Positions 46,733 to 53,259 of a stretch of 53,259 nucleotides of DNA are shown here, piece after piece (the stretch's first letter is position 1; each line of letters begins with the position of its first letter). Source of the DNA: Streptomyces atratus (GTDB taxonomy: Bacteria; Actinomycetota; Actinomycetes; Streptomycetales; Streptomycetaceae); contig NZ_FPJO01000038.1 in NCBI RefSeq assembly GCF_900119365.1, positions 1 to 53,259 of the forward strand, read 5' to 3'. A model generated the notes under the pieces. The model was not told where the DNA came from and made no database searches. It was given only the letters and a program-made list of their open reading frames with translations. The translations under genes and the position numbers were made by a program.

Positions 46733-46865
46733 CGGCCCCTCCCCTCTTCCCCTTCGCGGCCGGTCGGCCGATCTCGCGCGCCCGTGCCGTTCGCACAGAC
46801 GCGCGCCTGATGCTCTCCAGCCGTTATACACGATGGGCCCGGCGCACCGGTCCGTCCGATGTCGG

Positions 46866-48401
46866 TCAGTGACCGGTTCCCACGGGAGCGCCGTCGAGTT
46901 CCGCCGCCTGTTCCGGGGCCCCGATCTCGTCCCGGGCGAGCACCTCGTCGTCCGGCCGGTCGTCGCGCTCGCGCGGCCCCGCGTACGTCACCGCCAGCGC
47001 GACGGCGAGGTTGGCTCCGAGCGCCACGATGCCCGCGTTCACCCCCCACACCGGATCGTTCTCCGTGAACACGAACCCGCACACCACCCCCACGCCGACG
47101 ACCAGACCGCTCATCGCCCCGAGCAGGGTCAGCCGCCGCCACATCAGCCCCAGCAGCACCATGGGGAGCAGCTGCGCCATTCCCTCGTACGAAATGAGGG
47201 AGAGCCGCACCAGGGTGTTCGGAGCGGTGTACGTGAGCAGCAGCGCGAGGCTCCCCGCGGCCACGACGACCACCTGCGCCGCGCCCTTCTGCCGCCGCTC
47301 CCAGCGCGGTACGAGCGAGAGCACGCTGCGCCCCCACATCGTGCCGATGACCAGCATGAAGACGGCCATCGGCACGATCGAGGAGAGTGCCGCCGCGACA
47401 CCGATGACGCCGACCGCCCAGGCCGGCAGCGAGTCCACGACGAGCTGGAAGAGCGCCAGGTTGGACTCGGCGCCGACGAGCCCGGGCACGACGAAGAGGG
47501 CCGCCATCCCGAGCAGCATCGGCACGAAGAGCAGCACGTTGTAGGCGGGCAGCAGCATCGCGTTGCGGCGCAGCACGTCGGCGCTCGATGCGCCGAGGTA
47601 GCCCGCGACGGTCGTCGGGAAGATCACCACGGTGAGCGAGTTGAGGAACGAGGTGGTGATGAACCAGGCCTGTCCGAGCCCGCTGTCCCCGTGCCCGGGG
47701 AAGGTCAGCCACTCGCTCTTCTCGGTGACGAGCCGGTCGAGGAAGGGCCCGTACCCGTCGAAGTAGTGCATCGGTACGTAGAAGGCGAGGAAGCCGAGCG
47801 TGGCGATCACGAGGATGTCCTTGAGCACGGACACCCACGCGCTGCCCCGCAGTCCGCTCACCACGACGAATCCGGTGGTGACGGCGAAGGCTATGAAATA
47901 GGCCCAATTCAGGCTGATGGCACCGTAGGAGATGGTCGAGACGACCACGCCCATGCCGGTGATCTGGAGCTGGATGTACGGCAGCAGGAAGACGGTCGCG
48001 AGGACGGCGACGAGCGCGCCGAGCCAGGGCCGTCCGAAGCGGTGCGCCACCATGTCGGTGATCCCGACGAGCCCGTGCTTGCGCGCGTACGCCCAGAGCA
48101 TCGGGCCGACGACGTAGCCGATGGCGTATCCGCAGGACATGTACGCCACCACGTACAGCACCGGCGCCCCGTAGTTGTAGCCCCATCCCGCGGCGCCCAG
48201 GTAGCTGAAGCTGGTGTAGCCCTCGCCGGCCATCAGCACCCAGATGAAGACGGTCCCGAGGCTGCGCCCGCCCACGGACCATTCGGCGAGCCCGCCGCCC
48301 TCGCCGTTCCCCTTCCGCCGCCCGCGCGTCGCGAGCAGCCCGAGGGCGACGGTGGCGACCATGAAGATCCCGAAGACGGAGGTCGCGACGGTGGCGTTCA
48401 C
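46866..48401 (-). CDS. Sodium:solute symporter (SSS family, monocarboxylate type)
   Basis: This 511-residue transporter has about 13 hydrophobic segments. SSS hallmarks are TSFSYLGAAGWGYNYGAP, GYAIGYVVGPMLWAYARKHG, ITDMVAHRFG, and ALSSIVPMAVFMLVIGTMW with the conserved sodium-site serine region. With the DUF3311 protein it forms the pair known for MctP-type uptake of acetate, lactate or pyruvate. The start GTG 48401 overlaps the stop of the DUF3311 gene (GTGA). The C-terminus is charged and disordered (RDDRPDDEVLARDE). Confidence 0.9.
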   Translation of the reverse strand: MNATVATSVFGIFMVATVALGLLATRGRRKGNGEGGGLAEWSVGGRSLGTVFIWVLMAGEGYTSFSYLGAAGWGYNYGAPVLYVVAYMSCGYAIGYVVGPMLWAYARKHGLVGITDMVAHRFGRPWLGALVAVLATVFLLPYIQLQITGMGVVVSTISYGAISLNWAYFIAFAVTTGFVVVSGLRGSAWVSVLKDILVIATLGFLAFYVPMHYFDGYGPFLDRLVTEKSEWLTFPGHGDSGLGQAWFITTSFLNSLTVVIFPTTVAGYLGASSADVLRRNAMLLPAYNVLLFVPMLLGMAALFVVPGLVGAESNLALFQLVVDSLPAWAVGVIGVAAALSSIVPMAVFMLVIGTMWGRSVLSLVPRWERRQKGAAQVVVVAAGSLALLLTYTAPNTLVRLSLISYEGMAQLLPMVLLGLMWRRLTLLGAMSGLVVGVGVVCGFVFTENDPVWGVNAGIVALGANLAVALAVTYAGPRERDDRPDDEVLARDEIGAPEQAAELDGAPVGTGH

Positions 48402-48586
48402 CGGCGGTCCCCCCGCCGGGTCAGCCATACGGCGACGGGGGTCAGCAGGGTCGCCCCGAGCAGCCACACGAAGAGGAACGGCAGCCCGAAGATCACCGGG
48501 TGGACCCGGTTCACGAGCGGCAGCGCCCCCAGGTACAGCACGTAGGGGACCAGCAACCACAACAACTGCGGACGTCGTCTGAGCAC
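48398..48586 (-). CDS. DUF3311 small membrane protein, symporter partner
   Basis: This 62-residue protein has two membrane helices (QLLWLLVPYVLYLGALPLVN; FGLPFLFVWLLGATLLTPVA). DUF3311 proteins sit directly upstream of SSS symporters and are needed for or belong to the transport unit. GTG 48586 is preferred because it avoids overlapping the sortase gene; ATG 48628 and 48652 are upstream alternatives that would overlap it. Confidence 0.8.
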   Translation of the reverse strand: MLRRRPQLLWLLVPYVLYLGALPLVNRVHPVIFGLPFLFVWLLGATLLTPVAVWLTRRGDRR

Positions 48587-48611
48587 GTCAGGGAACCTTA
48601 GTGCGATGCCG

Positions 48612-49382
48612 CTACCGCGACCGGACATCCAGGAGTCTTCCCCATACGACAAGCCGGTAGCGGGAGGTGAATTCGGGCGTGCAGGTAGTGAGCGTCACAT
48701 AGGAACCGGCCCGGTCGTACCCGGGGTGCGGCTTCAGATTGCTGCGCGGGACGGCGGCGATGACACCGCTGTCGCGCGGGCTCGTCCGCGCGAGGGTCCG
48801 GTCGACGGTGTACGTGTACACGGCGTCCCGGGTCTCGATGTCGATGCGGTCCCCGCGGCGCAGCCGGTTGATGTATCTGAAGGGCTCGCCGTGGGTGTTG
48901 CGGTGTCCGGCGAGCGCGAAGTTCCCGGCTCGGCCGGGCTGCGCGGTGCGCGGGTAGTGCCCGACGTACCCCTTGTCGAGGACGCCGCTCTTGCCGACGC
49001 CCTGGGCGACGGGGGCGACGAGCCCGAGCCGGGGGATGCGGATGACGGCGTACGCCTGGTCCCAGCGGGGCGCGGAGCGAGCTGCGCCGCCCGGGGCCGA
49101 CCGGCCACCGGGCTCGCGGGGTTCGCCGGGCTCGTGGGGACCGGCCCCGGAATCACCGTCGTCCCCGGGCACCGCTCCCTCTCCCCCGCGCTCCTCCTCC
49201 CACTCCCGCTGGAGGGCCCGCACCTGGTGCTCGGCCCCGGCGCGGGCCTGCCGGTTGGTCCACCACAGCTGATGAACAACGAGCAACAGGAGGACGACGC
49301 CGAGGGTCATCACCAGCTCGGCACCCGTCCAGAGCCCGCGCGCGACGACCCTGCGCCCCCGCGCGTTCCGCTGCGTCACCAC
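48612..49382 (-). CDS. Class E sortase
   Basis: This 256-residue transpeptidase has an N-terminal helix (GAELVMTLGVVLLLLVVHQL) and a charged coiled linker. The SrtE-type domain has IRIPRLGLVAPVAQGVGKSG, the histidine in LAGHRNTHGEPF, the cysteine in VTLTTCTPEFTSRYRL and the arginine just after it. Class E enzymes of Streptomyces anchor LAXTG proteins, chaplins among them, and the LAXTG protein at 40194-41459 is a possible client. The start is uncertain: GTG 49382 with GGGAGCGG upstream is preferred to GTG 49448, which lacks a site. Confidence 0.85.
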   Translation of the reverse strand: MVTQRNARGRRVVARGLWTGAELVMTLGVVLLLLVVHQLWWTNRQARAGAEHQVRALQREWEEERGGEGAVPGDDGDSGAGPHEPGEPREPGGRSAPGGAARSAPRWDQAYAVIRIPRLGLVAPVAQGVGKSGVLDKGYVGHYPRTAQPGRAGNFALAGHRNTHGEPFRYINRLRRGDRIDIETRDAVYTYTVDRTLARTSPRDSGVIAAVPRSNLKPHPGYDRAGSYVTLTTCTPEFTSRYRLVVWGRLLDVRSR

Positions 49383-49486
49383 CGGTATCCGCTCCCGCAC
49401 GGCCCGCACGATAGGCCCATGGCCCGTAACTCTCCAGGCCTGGAACACTCTCCGCCCCGGAGCCGTACAGCAGTACGGTGTGGTCC

Positions 49487-50488
49487 ATGCGCCCCGACAC
49501 GCCTGCCGACCACACCACCGAAGCCGAGCGCCTGCTGCGCGCCGCGGCGCGGTACCCCGAGGACCGTGAGCCGCTGCTCCTCCAGGCCGCGGCCCATCTG
49601 GAACTCGCCGGCGACCGCGCCCGCGCCACCACCCTCTACGACGAACTCCTCGGCTCCGCCGACCTCGACCACCCCCACCTGGTCAAGGCCCTGAACGCGG
49701 CCAATCTGTGGGAGTGCGGCCACGAGGCGGAGGCCCGCGCGATCATCGAAGGCATCCGTGCCGCGGGCCCGCTCGACCCCGGGCCCTGGGAGATCGCGGC
49801 CGAGACCCTCGAAGCCCACGACGAGCTCGAAGCCGCCCACGACTGCTTCTCGACCGCGCTGACGCTGCTCCTGGCGCCGGGCGAGGAGGTCCCGTACGCC
49901 ACCCAGTCGCTGCTGTTCGGCCGCCACCGGGTCCGCAGGCTGATGGGCGTCGACCACGACGCCTGGGACGAGCTGGCCGACACCCTCCACACCGCCGCCG
50001 TCCCGCTGGACGAGCTCCACGACCCGAAGCGGCTGTGGTCGCTGGGCTCCTCGGACCCGGGCGAGCTCCAGGCCGAGATCACCCGCCTCCGGGCCGAGCT
50101 GGGCACGTACCGCACGGCGCTGTCCCGGCCGTTCCCGGTCGCGGTGCTGCACTGGCCGGCCGCCGAACTCGCCGAACTCCTCACCGCCTACCCGGACCTG
50201 CGCGACGAGTACCCCTCCCACCCCGAGCACCTGGCCCGCCTGGAGGCCGCCCTCCGCGACCTCCACCAGGCCGGCACCCCGAACCTCGGCATCGTGACCG
50301 GCACGGTCCCGTCGTACGAGGCCTTCGCCGCCTCGGAGGCCGCGTCCCCGACCGACCCGGACCTCCTCCCCCAGTACGCCACCACCCTCGCCGCCCGCGG
50401 CCGGGCGATCCCCTGGCCCCCGGCCCGCAGCGCGGCCTGCTGGTGCGGATCGGGGCGGGCGTATAGGGAGTGCCACGGGGCGGAGTGA
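49487..50488 (+). CDS. SEC-C motif protein with helical repeats
   Basis: This 333-residue cytoplasmic protein consists mainly of TPR-like helices (AERLLRAAARYPEDREPLLL, AAAHLELAGDRARATTLYDE) and ends in a SEC-C zinc motif CWCGSGRAYRECHG. The motif is named for the SecA C-terminus and binds zinc; it often mediates protein or ribosome contacts. ATG 49487 is preceded by a weak GGTGTGG. A longer version from GTG 49478 is possible. Function not assignable. Confidence 0.75.
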   Translation: MRPDTPADHTTEAERLLRAAARYPEDREPLLLQAAAHLELAGDRARATTLYDELLGSADLDHPHLVKALNAANLWECGHEAEARAIIEGIRAAGPLDPGPWEIAAETLEAHDELEAAHDCFSTALTLLLAPGEEVPYATQSLLFGRHRVRRLMGVDHDAWDELADTLHTAAVPLDELHDPKRLWSLGSSDPGELQAEITRLRAELGTYRTALSRPFPVAVLHWPAAELAELLTAYPDLRDEYPSHPEHLARLEAALRDLHQAGTPNLGIVTGTVPSYEAFAASEAASPTDPDLLPQYATTLAARGRAIPWPPARSAACWCGSGRAYRECHGAE

Positions 50489-50612
50489 ACGAGGGCGGTG
50501 CGGGGGCGGGGTCGTGGTCGGTCCGGGCATCCCACTGCCGGCCCCGCTCCTCACCGGCTGTGAAGGCCCGGCTCAGATATGCCCGTCTCCGTGCGGTGCG
50601 CCACCCGCCCCA

Positions 50613-50965
50613 TCAGGCGAATTCATCCGAATCCACAGCACCGTCGGGGGCGTTGTTCACCTGCTGCTGGCACGCGGCCCCTTCGGCATCCATGTACTTC
50701 CGCGCCGCGCGACGGACGGGCTCCTTCGCCGGGTATACCGAGAAGCGGAAGCCGGCGGCCTGAAGCCCGCGACCTTGCAACTGGTGCAGAACCTCGCCCG
50801 CATGAAGCCGCAGGCAACTTGCCGATTCCAGGGTTTCATCGAGCCACATGCCGTGAACCTCGACGATGGCGGCCCCGCTATTTCTGTAGCGCGGACGGCC
50901 GCGTCGCCCACGTTGCCGGCATCAGCAACATGACCCAAATACTCACCGGTCTGCCCGAGAATCAT
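50613..50965 (-). pseudogene. Probable decayed small gene in the effector locus
   Basis: Two minus-strand frames look protein-like and would join near 50870 by a frameshift. The upstream one has ILGQTGEYLGHVADAGNVGD. The downstream one has AAIVEVHGMWLDETLESASC, then LHAGEVLHQLQGRGLQAAGF and a final ARKYMDAEGAACQQQVNNAP. I do not recognise the family. Its position after the immunity gene fits an old, displaced toxin tip or immunity gene. The rest of 50489-51039 appears non-coding. Confidence 0.4.
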
Positions 50966-51039
50966 GAGTTCACGCAGGTTCCCTCAGTTTCTTGACGACC
51001 GACAGGATCCATCGGCCAAAGAGACTGATTCTAGAACGA

Positions 51040-51570
51040 TCAGTAATTACGACTCACCGGCTTTGCGTAATATCCCGATCGCTCGACGAGTTCCGCAAGC
51101 CATTCTTCGAAGTTCCCTACATACCACTCAAACTCTCCCAAATTTTCCCCTCCGAGTGCGACGAGACGGTAGATACCCTCTCTTCGGTTTCCCGTGGCGT
51201 CGAAGGCAAAGTCGTACTCCCAAGTGACCAGCCTTCCATCGGAGACCTCCCCGTATGAACACATGGCGATCAATAGGTAGCCGTTGGAATCCACGACGGG
51301 TCCCTCGGTTTCAACTAGATTGACCACGCATGGGTCGAATCCCATTATGTCGATTCCGATATCTTTCTCCGGGTCACTTATCGTCACTCCAGAAAAACGC
51401 TCCAGAAATTCAATGTACCCGCGATCCTGGCGCATGAACGGGTATGACTCAAGGAAATCGGAAGTCTTGGTGGCCAGTTCTCCACGCGGGGTAGTTGGAT
51501 GGCGTGGCCCACATCCGATTTGCACACCCGGAAGAAGCTCAAGTCGCTCAACCAACTCGTCAATTCTCAT
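51040..51570 (-). CDS. SUKH (SMI1/KNR4)-like immunity protein
   Basis: This 176-residue acidic protein resembles the SUKH superfamily of immunity proteins. Evidence is SDFLESYPFMRQDRGYIEFL, ERFSGVTISDPEKDIGIDIM, a mid-protein GYLLIAMCSYGEVSDG and the C-terminal FEEWLAELVERSGYY. SUKH proteins neutralise many unrelated toxins in polymorphic systems. ATG 51570 has AAAGGA in front and lies 10 nt after the effector's stop, so both are cotranscribed. Base composition is much lower in G+C than the chromosome, like the end of the effector. The specific toxin it blocks is inferred from position. Confidence 0.75.
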   Translation of the reverse strand: MRIDELVERLELLPGVQIGCGPRHPTTPRGELATKTSDFLESYPFMRQDRGYIEFLERFSGVTISDPEKDIGIDIMGFDPCVVNLVETEGPVVDSNGYLLIAMCSYGEVSDGRLVTWEYDFAFDATGNRREGIYRLVALGGENLGEFEWYVGNFEEWLAELVERSGYYAKPVSRNY

Positions 51571-51580
51571 CTACATTCCT

Positions 51581-53259
51581 TTAGCTGAAGATGAAGGTCC
51601 ATCCGCGTTCGGCGTCAGGTCTAGCTGCTCCAGATTCGGTGGTCTCATGCGTGTAGCCGGGATAGGAGCTCCTATTGAAGTCCATTGGCTCACTCGTGGA
51701 TTCTCCGTCACTGTCGACTTGATTTAGACCAGCCAGTTGGGCGGACTGAACTGGCCGCCAACGTTGAATGTACCATTCCGAAGCCCTCAGTGTAATGATT
51801 ATTTTGCCGCCCGGTGCAAGGCGTTGCTTAGCGCTCCTGAAGAAGGTGGACAGCATCTCTCGACCGCGAGTTGCTGCCGTGGGGCGGTCGCCACCTGGGT
51901 GCGGAAACATCCAAATTATTGTGGAGAATGTAGCATTTCTATATTTTTCTTCCAGCGTTCTCCCGTCTACACCGAACTCAACGGTGACTCCAGCTTGTTC
52001 GAGTCGCTCCACTCTGGCCGCAATCGTTGAGTTTTCCGTGACGGATTCTCGGTCCTTGTATTCGGTTGCCCTTATATTTCCGGGTACATTGAGGTTGAGA
52101 TTTACTGCGGATTCAGTGAACGTGAAGTTCCCTTCCCCCAGGATGAGTGTCTGCCCTGTCATGGGTATTAAATTGTCGGAATTATCTGGATTCAGCTTCG
52201 CGTATATGCGCCATTGGGTGTCGTCATGCCTATGGGCAGTGACTTTTTGGAAGCCGTATCTCCCCTTGATACTAGAGAGTGCAGAATGCAGCTTTCTTGG
52301 ATCGAGATCCTTGCTGGGCTGGCTGGCGAGCGCACGGATCGCAGCCATGCCGCGCCGCCAGCGCTGCTGTATATCGGCACGGGATCCATTTTTCGGATTC
52401 TCTTCTTTGGTTGATATGTTCTGCGGAGACTTTTTTAGGAGATTTTTCGCCCGCTTGACGATGAAGTCGACGATTTTATCGATGGCACGGTTTACGGGTT
52501 TAGATACGGCGTGGAATGCGGATTTGACTTTGTTGGCGAGGGAGCCGATCCCGAGGAGCGAAGCGAGAAAGCCGATGAGCAAGGGCACGCTTGCGGCGAG
52601 GGCGGCCTCGACCATCTTCGGGACGCCCGCCGAGCCGCCGTTGGCGATGGCGATGACCGCGTCCAGGACGGCGTTGACGAATTCGACGATCTGGGCGCCC
52701 TGGTTCACGATGAACGTGACGATGTCGATGATTCCCTTGACCGCGCGGACGAAGGCGGAGGCGGGGTTGAGGAGGGAGATGATCCAGGTGATCCCGGCGA
52801 TGATGACGGTGGGGATCAGGTAGCTGGTGAGTTTTTCGAGGATGGTTGCTTTGAGGTCGCCGGCCTCGGTTTCGATTTCCTTGACGGCACCTGCGGGGCC
52901 CTCGGTGGCGAGTTTCTTCGCGACGGGGACGGAGGACTCGACGGCGGTCATGGCCTGGTCGGGGATGCCCTTGCGGGTGATGCGGGCGCGGATGTTGTCC
53001 CAGGTCAGGCCGAGGAGGGAGGCGATGAGCTGGATGATGCCCTTGAGGTCGAACTTCTGGGGGAGTTCGAGACCCGCCTTGACCGCGGTGCCCAGCAGCC
53101 AGGACACGACGCCGGTCTTGAGGTGGGTGGCGATGTTGGTGACGAACAGCTGAAGCCCCGCGCCGACCGCCTTGACGAGGTTGCCCAGGAACCCGATGGG
53201 GTCCTTGATGATCTTCATGATCGCGGAGGCGGCCTTGGCGAGGATGCCGAGCAGGAGGT
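51581..53259 (-). CDS. Polymorphic injection-system-type effector with BMT5/DUF2431-like C-terminal domain, 5' end beyond the window
   Basis: At least 559 residues are visible and the frame stays open to the window edge (LLLGILAKAASAI precedes an internal Met at 53218). The first about 320 visible residues are repeated hydrophobic helices (DPIGFLGNLVKAVGAGLQLF; LTSYLIPTVIIAGITWIISL; LVNQG-like NQGAQIVEFVNAVL) as in DUF4157-type effectors of actinobacterial contractile injection systems. The C-terminal about 200 residues carry LILGEGNFTF, RVERLEQAGVTVEFGVDGRT, TIIWMFPHPGGD and KQRLAPGGKIIITLRASEW. These match the SAM-binding core of BMT5-like (DUF2431) rRNA uridine methyltransferases. A TTA codon lies at 52169-52171. 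The likely toxic activity is RNA modification; this is inference. Confidence 0.75.
   Translation of the reverse strand, partial: LLLGILAKAASAIMKIIKDPIGFLGNLVKAVGAGLQLFVTNIATHLKTGVVSWLLGTAVKAGLELPQKFDLKGIIQLIASLLGLTWDNIRARITRKGIPDQAMTAVESSVPVAKKLATEGPAGAVKEIETEAGDLKATILEKLTSYLIPTVIIAGITWIISLLNPASAFVRAVKGIIDIVTFIVNQGAQIVEFVNAVLDAVIAIANGGSAGVPKMVEAALAASVPLLIGFLASLLGIGSLANKVKSAFHAVSKPVNRAIDKIVDFIVKRAKNLLKKSPQNISTKEENPKNGSRADIQQRWRRGMAAIRALASQPSKDLDPRKLHSALSSIKGRYGFQKVTAHRHDDTQWRIYAKLNPDNSDNLIPMTGQTLILGEGNFTFTESAVNLNLNVPGNIRATEYKDRESVTENSTIAARVERLEQAGVTVEFGVDGRTLEEKYRNATFSTIIWMFPHPGGDRPTAATRGREMLSTFFRSAKQRLAPGGKIIITLRASEWYIQRWRPVQSAQLAGLNQVDSDGESTSEPMDFNRSSYPGYTHETTESGAARPDAERGWTFIFS

Noticed and set aside
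50489..51000. Plus-strand small proteins after the SEC-C gene
   Set aside because: The plus-strand frames are rich in Pro, Arg and Ser without ribosome sites. The minus-strand frames look more protein-like and were recorded as a probable relic.
1..53259. CRISPR arrays, prophage structural genes, secondary-metabolite gene clusters or rRNA genes
   Set aside because: No regularly spaced repeats, capsid or tail genes, PKS/NRPS modules or rRNA sequences were seen. The repeats present are tRNAs, IS ends, operators and terminators.

Overview
The window is high-G+C actinobacterial DNA and almost certainly a Streptomyces chromosome. The main reasons are an adpA-orn pair in which adpA carries a single TTA (bldA-type) leucine codon, a cdgA-type PAS-GGDEF-EAL gene, a chitin-type AA10 monooxygenase preceded by DasR-like sites, class E and class F sortases, and the usual GTG starts and 4-nt start/stop overlaps. 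Most of it is core-like chromosome. The two window edges and a few internal spots look accessory or decayed.

Layout. 1-350: the 5' part of a tnpB (IS200/IS605-type) gene and its hairpin-rich end. 356-6330: GNAT acetyltransferase with a small partner, a secreted GH20 hexosaminidase, a DUF4429/SHOCT protein, a small conserved gene and glmS. 6524-10100: universal stress protein, a long leader, adpA, orn, tRNA-His and its terminator. 10110-11350: decayed LacI and IS701-type fragments around an intact lipoprotein gene. 11461-16435: spermidine-synthase-like protein, a small unknown, an XRE/TPR regulator, a histidine phosphatase and a PAP2 protein. 16275-20436: a tightly overlapping three-gene operon encoding an Fe-S RecB-like nuclease, an unknown protein and an SF1 helicase, which together look like a split Dna2-like machine.

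20519-36450 is punctuated by three identical tRNA-Lys(CTT) genes about 7.3 kb apart, each followed by a strong terminator. Between them lie an M6 metalloprotease, cdgA, three metabolic enzymes, a decayed IclR gene, an MFS exporter, an acyl-CoA ligase, the AA10 monooxygenase, an SPFH protein and an NlpC/P60-like peptidoglycan-binding protein. After the third tRNA-Lys there is a relic of a cslA-glxA locus (tip-growth polysaccharide synthesis) reduced to a few hundred bases. A class F sortase operon, a HAD phosphatase, a LAXTG-anchored surface protein, a ROK regulator divergent from a Gfo/Idh oxidoreductase operon, a fumarylacetoacetate-hydrolase-family gene, a second YidC, a sodium:solute symporter with its DUF3311 partner, a class E sortase and a SEC-C protein follow.

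The right end (50.5-53.26 kb) is the most unusual part. It holds a large polymorphic effector, truncated by the window edge, with a hydrophobic G+C-rich body of the kind found in contractile-injection-system-associated toxins. Its swapped-in A+T-richer C-terminal domain resembles a BMT5/DUF2431-type Rossmann methyltransferase. A SUKH-like immunity gene follows immediately, and then a stretch of apparently decayed coding sequence. This putative rRNA-methyltransferase-fold toxin/immunity pair and the nuclease/unknown/helicase operon are the best candidates for undescribed biology.
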